From: DSXF01 sp964387495
GTDB lineage: Bacteria > Chloroflexota > Anaerolineae > Anaerolineales > Villigracilaceae
NCBI GenBank assembly: GCA_964387495.1
Contig: CAYLXB010000004.1
Coordinates: 31,915-95,914 of the forward strand
Direction: 5' to 3'
Length of the DNA: 64,000 bases
The notes beneath the pieces are model-generated. The model was not told the origin of the DNA. It saw only the letters and a program-made list of their open reading frames with translations, and searched no databases. Positions 8,691 through 16,786 of this stretch are shown piece after piece. A program made the position numbers and the translations under genes. Each line of letters starts with the position of its first letter. Position 1 is the first letter of the stretch.

Positions 8691-8827
8691 GTGGGATTCT
8701 GCGGCATTTTCGAGCATTTTTCCCTGGCCTGTCGGCCAGGACAGGCTGGCTTCGAGTTTTTTCTGCGCCTGCGGCACAGTGCAGGCAAGCATTGTTCACG
8801 CCCGTCGACACGCAGGTAACGCACACC

Positions 8828-8834
8828 GTTGGGC
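8828..8834 (+). other. GTTGGGC cassette-boundary-like site 2
   Basis: Second GTTGGGC, preceded by AGGTAACGC as at site 1, 19 bp before the GNAT gene. Together with the attC-like palindrome at 9864-9925 it would delimit a cassette of about 1.09 kb holding a single promoterless gene, which is the usual integron cassette arrangement. Confidence 0.45.
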
Positions 8835-8852
8835 CGCTCAAAAGGATAAAAA

Positions 8853-9809
8853 ATGCTTGAAATTTTACCGCTAAAAGAAGAACATATCGAAGATGCTGCG
8901 GCACTGGCGAGTAGACGCTATATCAGTCTCTGCGAGCAGAATCCATATTTACCGCGCAAATATACACAGGTATCCATTTTACGACCGCTATTACAAAACA
9001 TCATGCAAGCGGCTTGTCCAGGAGTTGTAGCAATCAATAATGGACAGTTGATGGGTTTCCTTACAGGTTGGCAAATGCCATCCTTTAGAGGAAGAAGAAG
9101 CACATATAGTCCGGAATGGGCAAATGCAGCAAACCTAGAAGATAGTCAACGTATCTACGAAGAAATGTACACTCATCTTGCAGAAATCTGGGTAGCAGAC
9201 AACTACGTTTCACACTATATAAGCATATTCCCCAATGACGTCTATGCTCTTAGGGCAATGTATTGGCTGAATTTTGGGATGATCTCAGTCGATGCAGTAT
9301 GCGGCTTGGATTCGGTGTCTGGAGGCGGTGACATAAACATACGGCGCGCAGAGTTGCAGGATATCGAGCTGGTGATGGAATTGCATGAAGACTTGCGGCG
9401 ATACATGAAGGGGACACCCGTTTTCTTCCTGACAGAAAAGAAGGAAAGAAATCACTACGAGGAATGGCTACAGAACCCAGATAAAGTGGTTTGGTTGGCT
9501 TATTGGAATGATGAGCCGGTAGCCTTTATGAGGTTGGGATCTGCAGATGACGATGTAGCCACAATTATATATGATGAAAAAACCACCAGCATCTATGCTG
9601 CTTTCACAAAGGAAAAGGCTCGCGAGGAAGGTATCGCGACAGCCTTGCTTGACCATGCCTTAAAGTCGGCACGGGCATCCGGCTATGAACGGTGCGCTGT
9701 TTCTTTTGAGCCAATGAACCTACTCGGAACGCGTTTCTGGCTCAAGTACTTTAACCCCGTATGTTATTCCGTTCTTCGCCACATTGATGAGAGACTGACA
9801 CATTCATGA
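8853..9809 (+). CDS. Double GNAT-domain N-acetyltransferase
   Basis: A 318-aa protein with two GNAT-like halves. The N-terminal half (1-150) is degenerate. The C-terminal half (about 160-310) carries the acetyl-CoA-binding signature as KEKAREEGIATALLDHALK followed by GYERCAVSFEPMN. The substrate is unknown; such proteins acetylate amines on small molecules, antibiotics or protein termini. AAAGGAT lies before the ATG. The gene is flanked by a GTTGGGC site and an attC-like palindrome and is probably a captured cassette. Confidence 0.8.
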   Translation: MLEILPLKEEHIEDAAALASRRYISLCEQNPYLPRKYTQVSILRPLLQNIMQAACPGVVAINNGQLMGFLTGWQMPSFRGRRSTYSPEWANAANLEDSQRIYEEMYTHLAEIWVADNYVSHYISIFPNDVYALRAMYWLNFGMISVDAVCGLDSVSGGGDINIRRAELQDIELVMELHEDLRRYMKGTPVFFLTEKKERNHYEEWLQNPDKVVWLAYWNDEPVAFMRLGSADDDVATIIYDEKTTSIYAAFTKEKAREEGIATALLDHALKSARASGYERCAVSFEPMNLLGTRFWLKYFNPVCYSVLRHIDERLTHS

Positions 9810-9863
9810 AAGAGTAAGAAGGGATCGTAAGAAGGATTGCGTGCTATATTCGCTGGGAGGGCG

Positions 9864-9925
9864 GCCCAACACCGGCTCCACCAGACGCTCGCTCCGCTCG
9901 CGCCGGTGAGCCAAGCCGTTCGCTC
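9864..9925 (+). repeat. attC-like recombination site
   Basis: GCCCAAC (R''-like, 9864-9870) is followed by GGCTCCACC (9874-9882), a loop rich in CGCTCG, GGTGAGCC (9905-9912) and CCGTT (9916-9920). The inner arms pair with one extra unpaired base, as in integron attC sites, and the outer AAC/GTT ends match. The R' end departs from GTTRRRY after GTT, as would be seen if the DNA beyond the crossover point is not another cassette. No integron integrase is in the window. Confidence 0.45.
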
Positions 9926-10027
9926 CACAACTCTAAACCAATATGCGTAGTGTGAACAACAAAAAGGCTTACCCGTGTCATAACACTACAAAAATCTGTC
10001 CAACGCGGTACAAACCGGATTTACGGG

Positions 10028-10104
10028 TACAAGTTTCGCCCGGCCCTGAGCCAGGCTGCATAACAAGCCAACCGCCGCTCTGAAAAGGGCGGCGGTTTTG
10101 ATTC
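10028..10104. repeat. 77-bp direct repeat, copy B
   Basis: Copy of 6172-6248 with three substitutions. It carries a relic of the DUF35 C-terminal codons, a stop and a complete terminator hairpin, but no gene upstream to which they belong. It marks the right edge of the accessory island. Confidence 0.9.
10071..10099 (+). terminator. Orphan terminator in repeat copy B
   Basis: ACCGCCGC / GCGGCGGT-type stem followed by TTTT, a duplicate of the terminator at 6215. Any transcript leaving the island rightward would end here, before the convergent DUF2293 gene. Confidence 0.75.
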
Positions 10105-10121
10105 GAGGAGACCGGTGACTG

Positions 10122-10775
10122 TTATTTCCAGCGAATCAAGATTTTCTCAATCCCATCATTGACTTGCGCGCGGGCCGACTGGCGATCTACACCTTGTATC
10201 AACAGCTTGTCATAGTTGGTTTCAGCATGGCGGATGTGGGCAATGACCGCCAGCAAAACAGTTTTTTCATCCAGGGCCTTAGCGCTGGCGTTGCGCCCAA
10301 CCTGCCCGCTATATTTCTGGCAGGCGTGTTGGGCAATGTCCTGTTCGCGTCCGGCTGGACAGTTGGGGAACAACTCACGCACACGTGCAGCGAAACGGGA
10401 GACATATTCCTGGTCGAGGTCGGCCCGGCGCTCGGCCTCACGCTCCCGGCGGCAAGCGCGTGCATCGGCGTCTGCCATGCATTCCTGTTCAGCTTGTTGG
10501 AGCGCGGCTTCTTCCACCAACAACCCCTGGTGCTCGTAACGTTTGCGGGCGCGGCTCCATTTCAGGACGACTGCCGCCAGGGTGGAATATTTGCCCGAGC
10601 GGCGAGTAAGCGCCGCATCGCCGGATGGCAGAAAGACCAGGTGGTCCAGGTCAGCGCAGGACAGACACAACGCTCTCTTCTCTTCGACCAGGGTGATCCA
10701 GGCGTGACGGCCCAGGTCTGCGCCGCATTCGCTACAGGATGATTCGTTGGTGATGATGAAGACTTTCAAATCCAT
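10122..10775 (-). CDS. DUF2293 domain protein
   Basis: A 217-aa protein. The N-terminus has a Cys4 zinc-finger-like pair (CSECG at 14-18 and CLSC at 37-40). A charged, coiled-coil-prone middle (about 80-130) leads to the C-terminal DUF2293 signature, including SGQVGRNASAKALDEK and AVIAHIRHAETNYDKLL. The biochemical function of the family is not established. Sequence conservation suggests it is intact, unlike the two decayed genes immediately upstream on the same strand. Confidence 0.8.
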   Translation of the reverse strand: MDLKVFIITNESSCSECGADLGRHAWITLVEEKRALCLSCADLDHLVFLPSGDAALTRRSGKYSTLAAVVLKWSRARKRYEHQGLLVEEAALQQAEQECMADADARACRREREAERRADLDQEYVSRFAARVRELFPNCPAGREQDIAQHACQKYSGQVGRNASAKALDEKTVLLAVIAHIRHAETNYDKLLIQGVDRQSARAQVNDGIEKILIRWK

Positions 10776-10789
10776 AGCATCTTGATTGT

Positions 10790-11344
10790 TTACTTATAAG
10801 CAGCCAGGCGTTCATTGACCCATTCCAGGTCGAATTCTTCCGGGTCGAACTCGCCGCCCACCCATTCGAGATATTAATCATGCTCTTTGTGTTTGGGATC
10901 GGCAATGGCTTCCAGGAACTCTTCGTAGCCCCAGACGCCGCCCACATCTTCGGGCGGGCAGGCGCGTTTACCTTTGATACATACCGGGTAGCTGGTGCCC
11001 TTCTCTGCTGGCAGAATTTTCTCGACCAGGAGGGTATGCCCCCAGCCATCGCCAAAGTCGTACTCGTAGTGGAATTTCATCCCTTCCCGGCCGGCTACCT
11101 TGTTCAGCCGGTAGCAGCTTTCATTTTTTGTGCCCAGGTCGCCATACTCGTCATCTTCGGGGTCGCCGTAGATTTGTTCATCAATGCGAAACATGTGCAG
11201 GTGACTGTTCGTCCAGCCCATGGATATTTACAGGATGGCGTGCAGTTCGTAGAGCGTGACATCTTCCGGCACGAGCAGCCTGCGCCAGATCGGCGGCTTG
11301 CTGTCATCGAGGCTCACTTTGAGTTGGCAGACATTTTTGGTCAT
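10790..11344 (-). pseudogene. pRiA4b ORF-3-like protein, broken by two nonsense codons
   Basis: A plasmid pRiA4b ORF-3 family gene of 184 codons, readable in one frame from an ATG with GGAGGAGG upstream to a stop at 10790-10792, but interrupted by two TAA codons. The first, codon 39 (11228-11230), falls where the family has Gln in HAILQISMGW. The second, codon 157 (10874-10876), falls where Glu is expected before YLEWVGGEFDPEEF. Each needs a single C-to-T or G-to-T change. All other conserved blocks (FHYEYDFGDGWGH, ACPPEDVGGVWGYEEFL) are intact, so decay is recent. The middle part from ATG 11221 could still be translated as about 115 aa. Confidence 0.85.
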
Positions 11345-11493
11345 GGGACCTCCTCCAAATCAAAAATTGCCAGTTGGTTATCCAGGTTCAGGAAGACAAG
11401 CCGGGTCTTTACCTGGACACTTTGACCCGGCTCAACGCAAGCCTTGAGCTGGTCGGTCACGGCCCGGGCATAACGCGCCACCTGCTGGCCTTG
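11341..11493 (-). pseudogene. C-terminal remnant of a larger gene, possibly helicase/nuclease
   Basis: Fifty codons open from just after a stop at 11494-11496 to a TGA that overlaps the start of the next gene (ATGA). The peptide includes QVARYARAVTDQL and RLVFLNLDNQLAIFDLEEV, a pattern like the extreme C-terminus of UvrD/RecB-type helicases or PD-(D/E)XK nucleases. There is no start codon with a ribosome site. It looks like the surviving tail of a gene that was once cotranscribed with the downstream pRiA4b-type gene. The family guess is weak. Confidence 0.35.
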
Positions 11494-11533
11494 TCAGTTT
11501 CTGGAGTCCGGGATATACTCACCGAGTGAGTAT
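11491..11533 (+). promoter_or_regulatory. padR promoter with operator across the start codon
   Basis: TTGTCA (11491-11496), a 17-bp spacer and TATACT (11514-11519) form a good sigma-70 promoter. A perfect inverted repeat ATACTCAC-CGA-GTGAGTAT (11515-11533) covers the -10 box, the likely transcription start and the ATG at 11532. A PadR dimer bound there would block its own promoter. Confidence 0.8.
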
Positions 11534-12104
11534 GGAACAACAAAGCAACCACCGCCACAGCGGAACCCTGTCCCCTGAATTTGCCCTGTTAGGCTTCCTT
11601 GTTTCAGAGCCGAGGCACGGGTACGAATTGCACCAAAAATTCTTGAGCGAACTGGGAAATGTCTGGCATCTGAGCCAGAGCCAGGCTTATGCAATTTTAA
11701 AGCGGCTGGAAGCAAGGGGCGATATATCCGGACAGGTTGTCGAGCGGGATAAACTTCCCGCACGCCAGATGCTGCGGATCACTACAGCAGGCCGCCAGCG
11801 TTTCATGGACTGGCTCGAGAATGGTGTAGGGAGCAACGCCCGCTCCATCCGGCTTGAATTCTTGACCCGCCTGTATTTCTCGAATTTGTATACCCCTGAA
11901 AAGACTACCCGGATCTTTACAGTACAGTGTGAAGAGATCGAAAGGGTCATCCAGCGTTTGAAAGAGCTGCTGGCACACGTACCGCCGGAGCAAATCTATA
12001 ACCGTGTCAGCCTTGAGCTTCGTCTTCACCAAATGGAACTGGTCCAGGAGTGGATGGCTGGGATAAAAAGCCAGTTTTATATCGTACCAGAAGAGAACTC
12101 GTAG
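11532..12104 (+). CDS. PadR-family transcriptional regulator
   Basis: A 190-aa PadR protein: N-terminal winged helix (LLGFLVSEPRHGYELHQ, SQAYAILKRLEARGDI) and C-terminal four-helix dimerisation domain (VQCEEIERVIQRLKEL). It is the first gene of an operon continuing with a molybdate-type permease 33 bp later, so it probably adjusts uptake of a metal oxyanion or cofactor. Its promoter carries a perfect palindrome overlapping its start, implying autoregulation. With a transcription start near 11526, the mRNA would have almost no leader. An in-frame GTG at 11526 is an alternative start. Confidence 0.88.
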   Translation: MEQQSNHRHSGTLSPEFALLGFLVSEPRHGYELHQKFLSELGNVWHLSQSQAYAILKRLEARGDISGQVVERDKLPARQMLRITTAGRQRFMDWLENGVGSNARSIRLEFLTRLYFSNLYTPEKTTRIFTVQCEEIERVIQRLKELLAHVPPEQIYNRVSLELRLHQMELVQEWMAGIKSQFYIVPEENS

Positions 12105-12137
12105 CATGAACCTGAATTCTACATAAGCAGGCCCACG

Positions 12138-13016
12138 ATGGCAACGGACTCAACCACCATACCTGTATCCCCACTCAGTAAGTTTCAGAAAATAAAGATG
12201 TCTCTACACTCAACCCGGTTTAGGATGGCGGGAGAAGCCTGGAAACTGCTGGCCTTGCCGCTCTTATTGTTCATTGCCTTCCCAATCCTGGCGCTCTTTC
12301 TACAAACATCTGTGCCTGATTTTGTCAGGAACCTGAACCGCTCCCAGGTGATTCAAGCGATCAACCTGAGTTTATTCTCATCCCTGATTACCACGATTGT
12401 CACCTGGATTACAGGAACACCGGTTGCATATTTACTGGCAGTACGCCGTTTCCGTTTCCATCACCTGATTGACACATTGATCGACCTCCCAACCGTCCTG
12501 CCTCCTGCAGTAGCGGGGGTTGCCTTGCTGATGGCCTTTGGGAGAAAAGGGGTGTTTGGGCCGTTACTTGCAGTGATGGGAATCCAAATCCCATTTACCA
12601 TGATCGCTGTCATCATGGCACAGACCTTTATTGCTGCGCCGCTCTACATCAAGGCTGCGACGATTGGCTTTGCTTCGATCGATCCCGAATTGGGGCAGGC
12701 CGCAGCCCTGGATGGGGCCAACCGTTGGGAAATATTTCGCCATATTACCCTGCCCCTATCTTGGAGTTCACTATTGAGCGGTAGTGTAATGACCTGGGCA
12801 CGAGCACTGGGTGAGTTTGGAGCGACTATCATTTTTGCCGGTAATTTCCAGGGTCGGACGCAGACCATGCCCCTGGCGATCTACATCGGTTTCGAGATTG
12901 ATCTGAATGTTGCCCTAACCCTGGCAATTGTCCTGATCTGTACTTCATCCCTGACATTGATGATCGTGAAATGGGTTTTGCATCAGAGGCTGGACACCCC
13001 GACCAAATTAAACTGA
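12138..13016 (+). CDS. Molybdate/tungstate-type ABC permease (ModB-like)
   Basis: A 292-aa type I importer permease with about six membrane segments after a 35-residue N-terminal extension. The cytoplasmic EAA loop is clear (ALDGANRWEIFRHITLPLSW), and DLPTVLPPAVAGVALL plus ARALGEFGATIIFAGNFQG are hallmarks of ModB/CysT/WtpB permeases. It would partner the ModA half of the next gene. No ModC-type ATPase is present; the only ATPase in the operon is of FecE type. The ATPase that drives this permease is therefore uncertain. Confidence 0.9.
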   Translation: MATDSTTIPVSPLSKFQKIKMSLHSTRFRMAGEAWKLLALPLLLFIAFPILALFLQTSVPDFVRNLNRSQVIQAINLSLFSSLITTIVTWITGTPVAYLLAVRRFRFHHLIDTLIDLPTVLPPAVAGVALLMAFGRKGVFGPLLAVMGIQIPFTMIAVIMAQTFIAAPLYIKAATIGFASIDPELGQAAALDGANRWEIFRHITLPLSWSSLLSGSVMTWARALGEFGATIIFAGNFQGRTQTMPLAIYIGFEIDLNVALTLAIVLICTSSLTLMIVKWVLHQRLDTPTKLN

Positions 13017-13083
13017 TGAAGGAATTGCATAGATGCCCACAATGTTCCGCACTGATTGGAAAGAGGGCAAAAAGGTGAATACC

Positions 13084-14955
13084 ATGCGCTACAAAGTTCT
13101 ATCATGGGTGCTTTTGGCCATCATGTTGGCCAGCACTGCCTGCACGCCCCAGACGACCCCTGCTGCGCCAGCCGCTGTGCTGGCGACTGTTGCCCCGGCC
13201 TCTGTTCCCACTGTCCAGTTGCCTGCAGAGGCGAGGACGCTGACCGTCCTGGCTGCGGCTTCGCTGACCGAATCCTTTACTGAACTGGGGCGGGTATTTG
13301 AAGCTCAAAATCCGGGAGTTACAGTTGCTTTCAACTTTTCCGGTTCCCAGGCGTTGGTTCAACAACTCGGCCAGGGTGCTGAAGCGGACGTTTTTGCCAG
13401 CGCCAGCAAGAAGTACATGGATACCGCCATCGAGTCCGGACGGGTGGCAACAGATGCGTCCAAGGTCTTTGTGAATAACCGCCTGGTGATCATCTTCCCG
13501 AAGGAAAATCCAGGTGGTGTGCAGGAATTGAACGACCTGACCAAAACAGGACTCAAGCTGGTATTGGCTGACAAATCAGTTCCGGTCGGGCAATATGCTT
13601 TGGATTTCCTGGAGAAGGCAGTTGCAGACCCGGCGTTCGACCCACAGTTCAAGGACAATGTCCTCAAGAACGTGGTCTCATACGAGGATAATGTCAAGTC
13701 AGTCTTTGCAAAGGTCTCCTTGGGTGAAGCGGACGCGGGGATCGTCTATATCACGGATATTACGGTGGATGCTGCTGATAAAGTCGGCAAATTGGATATT
13801 CCCGACGCGCTCAATACCATTGCCACCTATCCTGTTGCCCCCACTTCTGACAGCAAAAATCCCGGCCTGGCTCAAGCCTTCATTGACCTGATCCTCTCGC
13901 CTGAAGGCCAGGGAGTGTTGGCGAAGTACGGTTTCATCCCGGCGGGTGGCGGTTCCAGTTCCAGCAGCGAAGTGACTGTCACCGACGCTCTCGGACGTGA
14001 AGTAAAACTCGCCGCTGCCCCACAGCGCATTGTTCTGACAGGCAAGGCGCTTTTTATGATCGCAGATGCCTCCTACCTCTTTCCCGGAGCAGCCGAAAAG
14101 GTCATCGGCATGGGTGACGCGGGGCAGGGTTCAGGCAACTTTATTAAGTTAATCGATCCGAACTATGCCCAGAAAGCCACCCTTGGAAAGGATGCAGGCG
14201 CTGAGCAGATTGCATCTCTCCAGCCAGATCTGGTCATCTTGAAGAGTTACCTCGCTGACAGCGTGGGTGCGCCCATCGAAGCCCTTGGTATCCCAGTCGT
14301 TTACATCGACTTTGAAACACCCGAACAGTACAGCCGAGATCTGGCAATTTTGGGCAAGGTTTTCGGCAATGAAGCCTGCGCTACCGAAGTGGCCGCCCTC
14401 TACCAGTCGAAAATAGATGAAATTGCCCAAGCTGTGAAAGATGCATCCAAGCCGCGCGTCCTTGTGCTGTACTACAATGACAAAGATGGCAATGTTGCCT
14501 TCAACGTCCCACCGATGAGTTGGATTCAAACCCAAATTGTAGAAATGGCAGGCGGTGAGCCCGTTTGGGTAGACACCAATCCCGCCAAAAGCTGGGCCCA
14601 GGTCACGCTGGAACAAATCGCCGCCTGGGATGCCGACCGAATTTTTGTCATCTCTTATTTCAAAAGCCCGGCCGAAGTGGTAGCCGGTTTAAAAGCCGAT
14701 CCAAACTGGCAGGCCATCCGTGCGGTCAAAGAGAATAAACTCTATGCCTTTGCAGGCGACCTGTATAGCTGGGATCAACCCGATCCGCGCTGGATTCTTG
14801 GCCTCACCTGGCTGGCAGGTAAAATTCACCCCGATCTTTTCCCGACACTGGACATGAATGCTGAAGTGCAAAGCTTCTACCAGAATTTCTATGGACTGGA
14901 TGAAGCTTTCGTCAAGCAAAATATTGTCCCAACCTTCCAGGGTGACTTGCCGTAA
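13084..14955 (+). CDS. Fused ModA + FepB/MolA-like substrate-binding lipoprotein
   Basis: A 623-aa lipoprotein: signal peptide with lipobox LASTAC (Cys20), then a ModA-type oxyanion-binding domain (about 50-285; TVLAAASLTESFTEL, GSQALVQQLGQGAEADVFASA, VPVGQYALDFLEKA), a linker GGGSSSSS (288-295) and a complete class III binding domain of the FepB/BtuF/MolA type (about 296-610; VTDALGREVKL, QIASLQPDLVILKSY, YAFAGDLYSWDQPDPRWILGLTWLA). The two domains normally serve different permease classes, and both are encoded beside it: ModB upstream and FecCD downstream. ATG 13084 with AAGGTG before it gives a proper signal peptide and is preferred over 13033. Molybdate or tungstate is the likely ligand. 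Confidence 0.9.
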   Translation: MRYKVLSWVLLAIMLASTACTPQTTPAAPAAVLATVAPASVPTVQLPAEARTLTVLAAASLTESFTELGRVFEAQNPGVTVAFNFSGSQALVQQLGQGAEADVFASASKKYMDTAIESGRVATDASKVFVNNRLVIIFPKENPGGVQELNDLTKTGLKLVLADKSVPVGQYALDFLEKAVADPAFDPQFKDNVLKNVVSYEDNVKSVFAKVSLGEADAGIVYITDITVDAADKVGKLDIPDALNTIATYPVAPTSDSKNPGLAQAFIDLILSPEGQGVLAKYGFIPAGGGSSSSSEVTVTDALGREVKLAAAPQRIVLTGKALFMIADASYLFPGAAEKVIGMGDAGQGSGNFIKLIDPNYAQKATLGKDAGAEQIASLQPDLVILKSYLADSVGAPIEALGIPVVYIDFETPEQYSRDLAILGKVFGNEACATEVAALYQSKIDEIAQAVKDASKPRVLVLYYNDKDGNVAFNVPPMSWIQTQIVEMAGGEPVWVDTNPAKSWAQVTLEQIAAWDADRIFVISYFKSPAEVVAGLKADPNWQAIRAVKENKLYAFAGDLYSWDQPDPRWILGLTWLAGKIHPDLFPTLDMNAEVQSFYQNFYGLDEAFVKQNIVPTFQGDLP

Positions 14956-15035
14956 GCGGCCTTGAAAATTAAGGGGCCGGTATTTACAAAGCAAGCACCG
15001 GCTGCCACTTTCACCTTTCACTCAACGACCTCGCC

Positions 15036-16016
15036 TTGAAACGTTCTCTTACCATCCTCACCCTCCTGCTGATAACTATTTTCGTTCTTTCCGCACTGGT
15101 CGGGCGTTACCCGGCGCCAGGAATTCTCTCCTCTGAGCGCATCGCCCAGGATGAACTTGCCCAACGCCTCCTGTTCAATCTGCGCCTGCCGCGCTTGTTG
15201 ACAGCCCTTCTTCTGGGCGTGACCCTTTCAGCGGCAGGTATGGTCTTTCAATTATTGTTCAGTAATCCGCTGGTCGAGCCAGGTTTTCTAGGTGTTTCAC
15301 AGGGAGCAGCATTTGGCGCAGCATTTTCCATTGTTCTTTTGGGTGGCCCGGCGTTTATCACCCAAACCAGCGCCTCGTTCTTTGCACTGGCCGGGTTGGG
15401 ATTTTCCTACCTGCTTGCTCACCGCCTGCGCTACGGCGGCTGGATTCTGCGCCTTGTGCTTGCAGGCATTGCTGTCTCGGCGTTTTTCTCTGCTGGGCTG
15501 GGCTTGCTCAAATACCTGGCTGATCCGCTGACCCAACTGCCCGAAATCACCTTTTGGTTGCTTGGTGGATTGGCGAGTCTGACATGGAGTAAACTCCTCA
15601 GCATCCTGCCAGTTGTCCTTGCTGGTCTGGTAATCATCTATCTGTATCGCTGGCGACTCAATCTGTTGGCTCTCAACGAACAAACGTCCTTCTCGCTCGG
15701 CATTGCTCCCGGCCGTGAACGTTGGTTGCTCATTTTTGCCGCCGTTCTGCCTACTGCTTCTCTTATCTCGGTCAGCGGCATGATCGGTTGGGTGGGGCTC
15801 ATTATCCCGCACATTGCCCGCCGCATGTTCCACGCGGACAGCCGTTTCAGTCTCCCCGCCGCCATGCTGCTCGGAGGTATTTTTACCATGTTTTGTGACG
15901 ATCTGGCGCGCATTCTGGTGGCGGGTGAAATCCCGCTCGGCATTCTCACTTCACTCTTTGGCGCGCTTATTTTCCTGGCCATGATGACCTTCCAGCCAGC
16001 CCAATCTCGGCTATGA
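15036..16016 (+). CDS. FecCD-family ABC permease
   Basis: A 326-aa type II importer permease with about ten predicted membrane helices. Conserved segments include ALLLGVTLSAAGMVFQLLF near residue 60, the PGFLGVSQGAAFGAA motif, and GMIGWVGLIIPHIARR near 255. The family carries siderophores, heme, vitamin B12 and, as MolB, molybdate/tungstate. The neighbours favour the last. The TTG start at 15036 lacks a clear ribosome site; the true start may be a little downstream. It overlaps the ATPase gene by 4 bp. Confidence 0.88.
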   Translation: MKRSLTILTLLLITIFVLSALVGRYPAPGILSSERIAQDELAQRLLFNLRLPRLLTALLLGVTLSAAGMVFQLLFSNPLVEPGFLGVSQGAAFGAAFSIVLLGGPAFITQTSASFFALAGLGFSYLLAHRLRYGGWILRLVLAGIAVSAFFSAGLGLLKYLADPLTQLPEITFWLLGGLASLTWSKLLSILPVVLAGLVIIYLYRWRLNLLALNEQTSFSLGIAPGRERWLLIFAAVLPTASLISVSGMIGWVGLIIPHIARRMFHADSRFSLPAAMLLGGIFTMFCDDLARILVAGEIPLGILTSLFGALIFLAMMTFQPAQSRL

Positions 16017-16786
16017 ACGAACCAATTCTCTCTTTTCGAAGCGTTTCTTTCGGTTACCATTCCTCTCACCCTATTTTGAAGGATGTGGATTTTGATCTGT
16101 ATCCCGGACAAATTGCTGCCATCTTAGGCCCCAACGGTGCTGGAAAAACTACACTTCTCTCCCTGACCCTGGGTTGGCTCACCGCGTGGAGGGGCGAGAT
16201 TCACCTGGCAGGGATTCCCCTCAAAACACTCTCGCCGCGCGAGCGTGGACATCGGATGGCGCTTGTGCCACAGAGCGAACATACATCCTTCGAATACTCG
16301 GTGCTTGAGTATGTTCTGATGGGACGTGCCCCCCACCTGCCGCCACTGGAAATGCCAGGTATGGTGGATTATAAAATTGCCGCCGATATCCTCAAACAGG
16401 TGGGTATCTCCGACCTGCAAAAGCGCTCCATCTTGAGTTTGAGCAGCGGCGAGTACCAACTGGTTTTAGTAGCGCGTGCCCTGGTGCAGCAGCCACGCTT
16501 GCTGCTGCTGGATGAGCCAACCTCTCACCTCGATTTGAGCAACAAAGGACGCTTGGTGCATCTGCTACGCGAATTGTCGAATCAAGGCGTTTCCATCATG
16601 TTTACAACGCATGAACCCGAGGTTGTGTCTGCATTGGCTGACTACCTGGTGCTTATGCAAAACGGACAGATCATAAAAGATGGAACACTCGATGAAGTTT
16701 TTACCAGCCAGTACTTGACCCTTCTCTATCAACTTCCCGTCTCCGTGACCGAAGTCACTGGAAAAAAGGTGGCTTTATGGATATAA
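16013..16786 (+). CDS. FecE-type ABC transporter ATPase
   Basis: A 257-aa ATP-binding subunit for the FecCD permease. Walker A is GPNGAGKTT (about 41-49), the Q-loop is LVPQSEHTSFEYS, the signature is LSSGEYQLVLVARAL (one Gly of LSGGQ replaced by Ser), and Walker B is LLLLDEPTSHLD. The ATG lies inside the stop of the permease gene (ATGA), so translation is coupled. It could also energise the ModB permease, which has no dedicated ATPase here, but this is speculation. Confidence 0.92.
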   Translation: MNEPILSFRSVSFGYHSSHPILKDVDFDLYPGQIAAILGPNGAGKTTLLSLTLGWLTAWRGEIHLAGIPLKTLSPRERGHRMALVPQSEHTSFEYSVLEYVLMGRAPHLPPLEMPGMVDYKIAADILKQVGISDLQKRSILSLSSGEYQLVLVARALVQQPRLLLLDEPTSHLDLSNKGRLVHLLRELSNQGVSIMFTTHEPEVVSALADYLVLMQNGQIIKDGTLDEVFTSQYLTLLYQLPVSVTEVTGKKVALWI

